NCBI GenBank assembly: GCA_032209605.1
Contig: JASFXZ010000003.1
Span: forward strand, 4,652,807 to 4,716,806
Length of the DNA: 64,000 bases
Direction: 5' to 3'
DNA from: Mactromeris polynyma
Lineage: Eukaryota > Mollusca > Bivalvia > Venerida > Mactridae
The notes under the pieces were generated by a model that did no database searches, was not told the DNA's origin, and saw only the letters and a list, made by a program, of their open reading frames with translations. Position numbers and translations under genes: made by a program. Below, piece by piece: positions 44,601 to 56,600 of the stretch; position 1 is the stretch's first letter; each line of letters begins with the position of its first letter.

Positions 44601-47600
44601 GATATCAGCTCAAACAGTTGAAAAGTATTAGAAGTTACTTAACCCAGAAAGATACAGAAACTCTAGTGCATGGACTAATTCATTCTCATTTAGATTTTTG
44701 TAATGGTTTGTTTACGGGGATTCCGGAATATCAATTAGACAGGTTACAAAAAGTGCAAAATCAGGCTGCAAGAATCGTAATGCAAACTCACTATGATGAA
44801 CCAATTACTCCAGTCCTCAAAGTCTTGCACTGGCTTCCAGTGAGAGCAAGAATTATGTATAAAACTCTTGTTCTCATATTCAGGTGTGTCAAAGGAACTG
44901 CTCCATCTTACCTCAAACACATGGTTAAGATTGTTCACTGTGGTTATGCCCTAAGATCTACTAAAAAACTGTCTCTTCTTGTTGTACCAAAAACTCGAAC
45001 ATGTATAGCTGATAGATCTTTTGCAGTGAAAGGGCCTAAGTGGTGGAATGATTTACCAGAAACACTTAAACAATTAAATGAGGAAAATAAATTCAGACAA
45101 TGTCTGAAGACGCATTTATTCTCAAAGTTTTATGACTAAAACTGCATTGATAAACTCTGTGAGCTAATGTGTATATATATGTTTGTGTATGTTGTTTGTA
45201 AAGCGCAATAGAATGCCATGTGGCATAATTTGCGCTATATAAATGCTATTTGTATTGTATTGTATTGTATAAGGAATATTAGAATCAGATTCTACACATG
45301 GATTTGTACCATTGGTCTGTCACATCCTTTCTTGGCTATCCAATTTATCGATTCTAGGTCAAAATAATTTGTTTTTTATATTGATTGTATTTAGAAGGAA
45401 AAGGATAGTTCTAATACTTGTATAGATAAAATAGTCATAACTGTTTTATACAAATATCTTTATTAGTTTGTATCTACATTAAATGTGATAAACCACAAAA
45501 TTTGCATTGACTATCCTATCCACATTCCGTAGATAATTCACCTGAACATACTATTTTATGACTGAAAATACTTGGGGTTTAATATGAATGGACAGCTGTC
45601 GATGTAGGTTAAGTTATTAATTTATTTGTGCTAGATATCATATGTATTTTAAATACTATCTGTGGGAGAGATTGATAGATGTGTACTTATGGGTTTTTCC
45701 CTTGATCAACAAAATATGTTCTCTGGTTTTAGTGATTAACGAGGCGTAAAGGAATGTGGATCGGTGTTTATGTTCTGACAGCCCTACCGTATGTTGTATT
45801 CTCTGGTAGTAAAATGTTGTGTACCCCCTCTTGAATGTACTGGGTTTATGTTTAACATGCTGTTCTGCATTGTCATTGTCTTGTTCCGTGTCCCCTTCAT
45901 GTCATGAAAGGTCAAGGTCACTGGGTCATACATGTGTTGGAGTATGTGATAAAAAGGTGTATGTGTAATAGTATGTGCCTTTGCTTTGCTGTTAAATGCA
46001 TACCAAGACAGATGTCATATGAGGTGTTCCTAAACATAATGCTTGTTTCCTATCATAGATAGGAGCCCAGGATAATGTCCATCTTGTTGACCCTACTTGT
46101 ACCAGCTAGCCTAACCTTGCTAGTTGTGGCCATCTTGTTGACCCTACTTGTACCAGCTAGCCTAACCTTGCTAGTTGTGGCCATCTTATAAGACCTTATC
46201 TGTGGAATCCTGCATGTCTTTGATTGTCTAGAGATGAAAACAATCATATTAACTTAGTACCCTGTTCAGAGTTTATTTTTGCTATTTTGGGAAGATGACC
46301 ATACCCTTCAAATTGGGATTGTTTGCTCGGCAATCTTAGAAATGGGGGAAAAAGTCTAGAAATTACAGCAAAAGTTTAGGAATAAAATTAAAGGATGTAG
46401 TGATTAATTAATCATTAGTTGCTTTATATATAACTGCCTATTGAGAGAAAAGCGTCTAACTAAAATGGTCAATTTTTGGCTAATGTAACCAAACAAATTT
46501 TCTTCAGATTTATTGGGAATTTTTACATTCAAATTTGGACAAATATATACTTTTGTCAAGTGGAATATAGCTGAATAATGGCTATAAAAACAACGGAAAA
46601 TAAACCCTGATGTTGTTGATTCTTTCAGTAAGGTCATTGTATGAAATAAATACTATAGATGTCAGACCTTGGAGTAAACAGTTAGCAATATCACACATGT
46701 AGATCTGTAAAATAAATATTATTGTTAATTAACATTCTCATACCTTTGTTGTAAAGTTATGTCATATTGTATATAGTTTGTAAACCTTGAGGCTGTTTAT
46801 CTGAAAGATTGTATTCTCTAATCAGCTTGTGCTGTCAACTAAATGGACATTAAAATAGTTCCTGTCAGGATGTGATGCACACAATATGCATGGCTGTCAA
46901 TTAAACAGCTTGTAGTTTGAGGGTTGGTACAAAAGTATTGTAACTGATTACTTAACAACAGCTTCAAGCCAAATCCCTTGATTTGTGAAGCCTCATCAAT
47001 TTAATTATTTGACAATCATAAATTTGTTTCAAGATTCGATCAGCAAGCTGTTTGTCCTTTCCAAGTAGTCAAAATAAGGTCTTTATTCTATGAATGTTTC
47101 AGTTTTGATGAAGCTGAATTTTTGGGGGGAATTTAAAAAAATATTTCAAGCTTTTGTTAGTTTTAACCACATTTACTACACTTTTTGTTGCATTTTTCTT
47201 GTGAATGAATCCTGGAAACCAAATATCAGATTAGGAAGGGATGATTCGTTTGTGTTCTTAATTTGCATTTATATACTGTTGTCATGCATTTAAATGCATT
47301 GTCACTTATTGAAAAAAATGGTGCATTTTTCTATTCTTTTCAGTGTTTTTTATATTCTTAAAAAATAAATATTTTCCAATGAGTTAACTGTGTCCTTATA
47401 AAGTTATAATAAGTTTCCCCTTGATGTGTGTTTAAGGTCATGTATGCCTCACTATTGTGTCTAGAGATAACTTAATCTCGAATAAATGAGTGTATTTGTC
47501 ATAATCTTGACAAGAAAATGGGCATATTTGATATCCTTGTGAACATTTCATGTATATTAACTGCAGTTATTTTCCACTCAATTACACCATGGTATGATAG

Positions 47601-50600
47601 ATGTGTTTTACTGTACACATAGTAAACTGTTTAACAGAAACATAGCTGGTTTTATTGTACAATAATCGGGACATTGTTTGACTCGGAGTATCTTTATACA
47701 GTAAAACCTAACTTAAAGACACCACAATAATACGACCAGGGTTTCCACTTGATGCTGAATCACAAGCATCATTTTGATAATTTTTGACAGGATTTTACTT
47801 ATAGCCAAAATATCTTTAATTTAGAGAAAAATTTACCCTTCAGCTAAAATCCTTATGGTGGACATGTGACTTTTAGGAACTTACATGGGGTCAAAGGGTA
47901 AACTTTAGGGTCAATTCAAATCCCTGTAGCTAATACAAGTTGTTTTGGTTCTTAATGTTGCTTAACAGGATGATTCATTCCAAGACTCATGATATTTTGT
48001 TGATTCGACACAAATAACATTTGTTTAACCCATATATTCTGCACTTCCAGTTTATCCGCTCATTACAGTTGTCTGCCCTTAGTTTTCGGCCATTCGGATA
48101 ACAATCAGTCATCAAGTAATTGAAATGTGTTTAAATTGAAGTGGCCGGGAGAAATCTGACTCACAACCACAGTCCAATTAATGTCATATTAAGTCCAGTT
48201 GAATGTGTACCATGTAATTATGGGGTAACTTTAGACTGGTATTCAGTCAAGATTGCTATCTTCTGGTCGGGACTGTTGTGGTCTAGAAGGGTGTGTAATT
48301 ATAATACATTGTATAGATATTGTTACAGTAGGTCATTGTCTTTGAGAGTACAATATCGGGCATTCAATTGGTCAAGGTTATCTGTAACTGTAAGAGGATT
48401 GATATTGACAAGAAGTTAATGAACAGAAGACAAGAAACGTAACCAAGTTATCCTGTAGTCTCTACTTGAGCACACTAATTAAAGTCATGCCTTATTGAAT
48501 ATCACAAATTACTACTTGTTTGACATGCGAGTATGAAGTTTCAAAGTAAAAAATAGCTAGTTTGTATTTTTTTTTTTTTTTGCAAGATTGGTCGAATCAT
48601 TTTGAGACTTGAAATTAGATTTCTCAAATGCAGGCAGCTTATAAAAAATTGATATCCTTCTTGTTTGGGGTATTTTTGTTCCATTTACTTGTCAGTTTGA
48701 TTAATTTGTTTTTTTTGCTTCGTGTTAATTATGCATGCACAAGTATGAGGTTCCTTTCCTTCACATTTCGTTCGATTATAAATTTATCACAAGACAACAG
48801 ATTTTCCGACTATTCCTCAATGTTACCAGATTGCAAAAAAACGGAGGTGAAAAATCAACATGTTTTCTCGAGTAACCCAGGCAGAGGGGTAGCCAAGGTC
48901 ATGCATGTACTAAGGAGTGCATCACCTCATATATATAACAAACACCAGCCACAGCTGAAAAGTTATTTTTATAAGCAAAAGAACCATTACCTTATTTTCC
49001 CAAATTTGGCATTTTCTCGCCTATTTCCCCAATTCAAAAGTAAAATCATTTTCCAAAAAAACAATTTGGTTATGATTATTTTGTACATGAAACTGGTTAC
49101 AAATGGTGACATATATATTCCTTGACAGAATGATACAGGTTTGGAGGATCAGGTGTGGAATGGACTGGTATACACCAAGAAGATGTTCAAGTTGCACAGT
49201 TATTCTTCCTACCAGAACAGGTACCAGTATATTCATTTATATTGTCTCCATTTCAGTTATAATAAATTATGAGACCTCGATTATGGGTCCCCTCGGTGCT
49301 GAATCTCATGGGTCATTTTTATAACTTTTTACTAGATTTTACCATTTTATAGCCAAATTAAATGTACCTATTTTTTTAGAGAAAAATTTACTCTTCAGCC
49401 AAAATCCTTAGGGTCAAAATGTATTTTTTTAAATTCCAGGGGTCATAGGGTAAACTCAGGGTCAAATGGAACCCCTGCATGATTTCATTATTAATTGATG
49501 GCAATTTTGAATTGGAATTTTTCCCCCACAATCAAGAAATTTTCTAATATCTTATATTCATCTCAGTACTTGAACCTCAGATGTTTGTGGACCCACCATC
49601 ACATAAAATCGAAATCAGGGGTGTCACTTATTTTTGAATTAGCAGGGAAATCAAGTAGGGAGGAAATCTTGGGGAACTCCCCTTAATTATGATCACTCAT
49701 ACAAGAAAAGTAGCTGGGTGGTGATGCTGAAGTAACCGGGTAATTTTACCAGCTCCCCGCTCTTATTGACACCACTGCTTAATGGCTTAGGAATTAAGTT
49801 ATTCAAACACTAGGGGTGTGCTGAAATTTCAGCAGCATCAACGTAAATCAGAAAGTGGAAAAAGTACAGGGCAAGGTTTTATATCTTAGATTTATGTTGC
49901 AATATCGTCTGTGTTTGTGATGCAAACTTCCATCCATCAATACTGCTCTATGTTGTTGTAAACATTATTGGAGTTTTCCTCAGCTGCACCATTGATCTTT
50001 CTAGTACCACTTTATACTGAACTATTAATGACATGGATTTCAACCACAAGATCGTATTTCACACACAGCTTCTTGCATGTTACTCTTCATTTATTATCAA
50101 GACTTAATAAAACTTTACAAGTGGGTGTTGAAAATCTGCCCACTCCTGTCATAGACTGGTTTTTGCTGTGTCTGTCTGGTTGATGATGAATCGTTTGAAA
50201 TTAAGGCCATCCTTAAAGTTAAACATTTATTTGTTTGCAGTTAATGACCGACTCATGAAAAATGCCGCAATTCAATTTATTTTTTCTGCTTCATTATGAA
50301 AAAAATGGTTTCAGTCTTTTAGCCACTACAGGTCTACACTAAAAAAAAACTACCTACTAACCCACTGTTAAAATTCCGGGTCGCATAACTGCAAACAAAC
50401 AACTTTTAAGGATGGCCTAAGCTGCTGTTTTTACATGCATATAATGCACTGCATTATACAGAAGCATTTGCATGATTTAAATAGTTTAAGTGTCTCTCTG
50501 AGTAGTCATGTAGATTTCAGCTCGAATAAAACAAATATAAACTATAATTGTTTACATGTCAGCCATCATGTAAGAAATTCACTGCCTAGTAATGAGCTCT

Positions 50601-53600
50601 TGTTTGCTTCGTCACGACTTGTATGACACTGCATAGTAATTGATCATGTTTTATAAGAATGGTAAATGTTTGCAAGAAACTTAGAAAAAGTTTTTGTTGT
50701 ATTGTCCCAATGCTTCCTGTAATAAGTGTAAATAAACATTGTTAATTGAAAAGCACTGAAATTTATGTTACCTACTTAAAGGTAACAATTCATCAAGTAC
50801 CTGTGAATGTAAACCCCCCCCCCCCCCCCTGCCGAATTAAAATCTTGGTCTCAAGTCTGAGATTATACTCAATTTATTATATTTACATTATACTGTCTCC
50901 CATGGCCGATTGGTTAAGGCATCAGCTTTAGAAGGTTCGAATCCCAGTAGGGGTCCGTTTTGATATGGCCGGTTGGGGAGCCGACAGCTAGTTATCATGT
51001 GCCTACCTGCCTGGTGCCTGGCATTGAAGGACAGAAATCAGGATGTAAATGTGCTAAGAAAGTAGGTGTCTCATAAGTCAGAAATGGCTGGCCCTTTAGA
51101 TAGGCATGACACTTTGAACAATAAACACTTCTACTTTTAGTCTAATCAGTTTATATGTCATAACAATCTGTATGACATTATGATAAATTCATGTAAAATT
51201 TCAGATTACATATTTCGAGGGATGGCTTTTTGTTAAAATTAAAACCACATTTTATGCAAATAACCCAATAGGAGGCCTGCAATCACCTAATGTGTATATG
51301 ATGGAAAAACCAGCCTTTAGCTTCTCGAGAACTCATTAATTATCGTATAAAATCAAGTATCGCTCCTTCTCAACAAACCACAAAGTAATGCAGTTAACAT
51401 GAAAAACAGGTTTCAGCAGCTGTAGAACCGCACACTGCTAATGATACCCATGATCTATGTGCAGTATGTATACTTCCCAGTAAAACATAGAACAACTGAA
51501 AACCATTTCTGCTGGACGTTTATAGCTCTGTGGCAGATTTGTGTTCGCAAGCAGCATCTTGATGCTCTAGTCTGGGCTGTCAATTAGACGCAGGTTTTGT
51601 GTTAATCTGTTCCAGGCTTCCGTACAGTGAATTCCTGGAATAGTCCAGCAGTTTGGGAAATTGTAACTATTGGAAGAATTTCACATTGAGACCATTTGTT
51701 CACCTTATGTGTATAAATATTATGATAAAAAAGTTGAATTACTAGGTCAAGGATTGTACTATTTGAATCAAAGATAATTTGTTAGGTATCGTTTACATTA
51801 TAAAACTGTACTGTCTGCTTTTCTTATTTTGTTAAGTGAAGGTCATGATGTATTTACCATAATCTATAAATAACTTCCTAATCTAAAGTCCCCAAGGTCA
51901 GGTGTGTCACTAATTCTTGAACTAGCAGGAACATCATAATTATCACCAAAAAAATAAAACCACAAAGAATGCAATAATCAGCAGTTGAGCATTTGTACTT
52001 GGGGATAAACATTTCCTGAATATGAAACACTTCAAATTTACTCTATTGCTTGTGAAAATGTCACCAGCATTTTTTCCAGGGTATCATGCCCGTAGACCCC
52101 TAAATTGCTTGCGGACACATTCTACAAGCTCCGGCTATGCCCCTGGGAAGCATTTTATATAATAAAGTAAAACTTCTCTTAAAGACCACCTCAGTAATAA
52201 TAAGACCACTTTAAAATTAAGAACACAATTTTCAAGTCTGTTTTCACTGTTCTGCTATTTATTCAACCTCTATATTAAGACCACCTCAATATTAAGACCA
52301 GTTTTCAAGGGTCCCCCAAGGGTGGTCTTATTATTGAGGTTTTACTGTACTTGTACACAAGTATACGACTAGAGAGATTTGCAATGAATGCTATGGTCAG
52401 GTTTAGGAAACACTGTTTCCCTATCGACCTGTATCTGCTATGTTACGCAGTCTACATTAAGTTCTGTCTTGTCTGGGTCTCGGCGGACAAATATTTCAGA
52501 TTTACTGTCCATTATCATAAAATATTTGATATCTTTTTAAATCCTTCGTGTCATATATGACCTCAATCGTGATATTTGTGTCAAAACTTCAGTCGCACTG
52601 TGTATCCAACATGCTAAGCAGGACTCAATAAAAATATAAAACTTAAAGAAGTCAAAGAGTCAAGGTACATTGTAAATAGCATGCATGATAAATACAGATA
52701 CTGTATGTATGTTTAGTTTGATTACCATCGGCAACAAATTGCTATTCACAATTGTGTTGTATGAGAGATCGGATGCCTTATCATGTAATTTATCTTAAGA
52801 TGATTATAATTACATACTTGAAAAGGTAACATTTGTGAAGTAGAAGTAGTTTCTGTGACGATAAATGTCATTATATCACGTAATGTTTACAATAATTGTT
52901 ACTTTGGACCTCTTATGCTAGCAAAAATGATTGCATCTTCTCATGACTAGTAAAACAAACTAATGATTTTCTCTACATCATGGACTTCTTATCATCTTGC
53001 CCTGTGAAATTAATATGTTTAAAGTTTGGAAATACAGTAAAATTACATTTAAAGACCACTTTAATATTAATCAGGCATGAGAATTTGGCGCTCGCAAGAG
53101 CCGTTTTTGAGACAATTTAAGGCATCTTAGTTGCTTAAAAGTCAGGAGCTTCAGGGGACCCCTTGCCAAATTTTCAACTGATTTTGAAATTTTGCATTTT
53201 CATGCCTGATGAAGACCACCTCAAAATTAAGAAAACAATTTTCAAGTCCATTTTCACTGTTTTGCTCTTCATTAAATCGCAATATTGTGACTATCTCAAT
53301 AACACGATCAGTTTTTAAGGCGTCCCAGCGCTGGTCTTATTATTGAGGTTTTACAGTATCTAGATGCAAGTAATGGTTCATTATTTAAAAGACTGATCAG
53401 TATTTGGTTAGTTTTTGTGTTACACGGTTGTGTAAGTTATTAGATACATGCCCCGACTTACTGACATAAATGCCCAATTATACGAATATTATATGATAAT
53501 CATGCAGTAAAATTTAGGTCTCTATCTCACTGAAGGCGAAAAAGTCTATCCCAGTCTGGTACCGCTTGAAATTTATATCAACATAATTATTTCTTCTAGT

Positions 53601-56600
53601 TTATTTTTAAGAAAAACTGACATTTATTTGTAAATTATTGTCAATAAAGATTTTAATTATATTATAAAGCGCATTGGGACACAGTCTGCGTACATTGTGG
53701 GGTCTTGTATATTGTGGGGTCTCGGTTCAATCAAAGGTCGCATCGCAAAACTCTAGTATCAACCTTTGCCTCCTAATGATTCTCTTATCAAAATATTAGT
53801 GTAGACACAATACCACTAATACAGTCAGCAAAGCGATGAATAATCATATTTATCATCTTAATCCAAATACTATCGAGAGTTTGGACAAACATTGAGCCAA
53901 ACCAATGATAGGAGTCGGTGGTCCTGTGTGTACAAAGCAATTATGGCCCTTAATTGAATCCCAATTATCCCCGCTTACAGAAGTGCTCTTTCACTTCCCC
54001 TGACATATGGTCTTTTTATTGGAATGTTAATAATAGCCTTACTGACTCAAACAGATACAATAAAGTCAGTAGAATTGGTTTATTTTAGTGGTTAATCATC
54101 TTGACTTTGTGACTTGTTTGTGGTAAATTACACCCTAATTACTGCTATTGTTATGTCCATGGAGTTGACTGTCCCATGTCTGTACTTTATTGGAAAACCA
54201 TATTAGGTCTTTAGTAGTGTTTTCTTACTTGTAATAATATAACACTGGTGTATTTTGACACTGGCAATCCCATCCTGTCCTATTGGGGATATCCTACCTT
54301 ACAATTACTGATGTAGTTAATTTGGTTGCTCATAATAGTTTTTCCATAGAATGATTTTTGTAAAAAAAAAAAAACATAAAAAAAAAAGATTTGAAGACTT
54401 TAGTATGCACCACAATGATATTTTGTAATTAATTTTGTCATGGTAAATTCTACTGAAGTGCTGAAGTTTTCCTCAGATTTATTCTTGATACAAAAACACC
54501 AACATTTCCAACAGAGTGCTTACGTAAATAACATACATTTGTTCAATGCTCAACAAAGTTAATTCCTACTAAAACTTTAATATCCATACTCTGGCTATCA
54601 AGTGTGCATGAAATGAGTTTGTACAACTTTAATTTATAATTTTTTATGCAGAATATAATAAAAACAGAAAGATTAAACACCTGTGATGATTGGTTGTATT
54701 AATTCTGGGACTTGTGTCTTAAATATGCATAATATGTGATTATGGAAGCATTATGGACCATCCTTGTGGTCATTATTGATTCATTTCATCCTATGAAAGA
54801 TAAGAAATTATTCTACAGACATTGTGTTTCCATAGCAATATTCCCAAAATGATACACAGACATTGTACATATTTCATGGGGGCTCACCTGACTTCAAATC
54901 TCTTGCCCTTCTTGCTGTAGGTTCGTAAGTGAGGTAGCCATCTGGCTGGTTTAAGGGGTTTGATTGTTCTACCCGCGGGTGTCGTCCTGGGGGGGGCTTC
55001 CTCCACCCTGATGGCTGGAATAGTCACAACATGACCCTAGAGCTATAATATGTGACTTACAGCCCTATAACAATAAAACATCATATTTCACAATGTTGTA
55101 TTATAATTCTATGTTCTGCTTTTTTCAGGGTCGACTAATTTCGTTATGTTCCGACAACAGCCTTCATTTATGGGAGGTTAACAACACAAGGGATGGAACA
55201 GATTCGACTCTTGAAGAAGTGAAAGAGTTTTCTATTGAAAACAAGTATGAAAAGTTGTATTTTATCTTTATCACATAACTTGCACTCCATGAGTGGCATA
55301 AAGCAGTGACATAAATATCATATGTAACTAGTTACATAAATAGCCAGTGTGACGTCACTTATGACGTCATAAATGGCCAGTGTGACGTCACTTTAAATGA
55401 CAGCATAGTGTTTACAATTGTTCTGAATTTCGGCATTTATTAAAAATATTGTTTATTTAAAGATTTATGGTGTTATGTGATTAATAGAATCTTACATTCG
55501 TGCTTATTTGATATTGTTTTTATGAAACTCGTCGACTCGTTTCATAAAAACAATATCACATCAGCACTCATGTAAGATCCTCTATTTATCAAAATTTGGT
55601 CTGCCAAATTGGATGCAAATTGACTCATTTCTTTGTCTTGAATTAATATTTGTTTTAACTTATTTAAGTCCCAAACATTATTTAACTTGGTTGAAAAATA
55701 ATACTTGAATGGATATAAATAGTAGTAATACTTGAATTAATAAGATACAAGCTCTGATTCCTCAATTTGCTCAATGTTTTTTTCGGAGCATTTATATGAT
55801 AACGAGTCAGTGAGACTGAATTTTTATTGGTTTTGTAGATAAAATATTGAAAAATTGAATATATTTTCAAAACGAGTTGGTGCATGTGTTTTTAAGTGAT
55901 TCATATGTTTGTCAAATATTTCTCAAGGTTATCTGAAGCAGGCCGACGCAAGTTGATAGATAAATAATCACATACTATTTACCTGGGTATTTTCAAAAAC
56001 TTGTCATCTACGAAAGTACAACTGTTTTAGATTGGGGTTAAAACTGGAACACAAAATTTCCCCATAATTCTTACATTTGTATGTGTTTATAGGCTTAATA
56101 GTTATGTAATTATTCTGTAAAAGATAAAAATTCTGCAAGTCGGCCTGTCTAGATTATTACAGACAGAATTTATAAACAGTATTTGCATTATTATTCAAAT
56201 TAAAAATTCAGCATATTAAATGAGTAAACACTTCCTGTCTATTTTAAATAATTTAAACTGAAAAAGAAATGAGAGCAGAAGGAGTGTATCTGCTGGTGTA
56301 TTCACGTGAAGCCGACATCCATGCTGATTCAGACATTACTACATGTGTGGGCGTGAAATATACAGTAAAACTTCACTTAAGACAATCTCAATAATAAGAC
56401 CACCTCGAAATTAAGAACAAAATGTTCAAGTTCTTTTTCACTGTTCTACTCTTTATTCAACCTCAATATTAAGACCACCTCAATATTAAGACCAGTTTTC
56501 AAGGGTCCCAAGGTTGGTCTTATTATTGGGGTTTTACTGTACATCTTTGTAGCCAACATCCATTGACTGTAATATAGACTTTCATAGCACACATGGTCTG

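Larger units (their letters stand above)
49478..55128 (+). other. LLGL intron 3, remainder
   Basis: No exon found. It contains a GGCCATCCTTAA element (50205-50420), a (C)16 run near 50815, a SINE (50895-51115), two CAGTAAAACCTC MITEs (52164-52347, 53035-53356), A-rich tracts near 54361-54387, and a G/C-richer unclassified block at about 54890-55035 (GGGGGGGCTTCCTCCACC). Confidence 0.55.

Noticed and set aside
48628..49125. 165-codon plus-strand open frame before LLGL exon 3
   Set aside because: It starts in intron sequence and ends in an inverted fragment of the element at 12.4-12.8 kb. It does not fit the LLGL splice phase.
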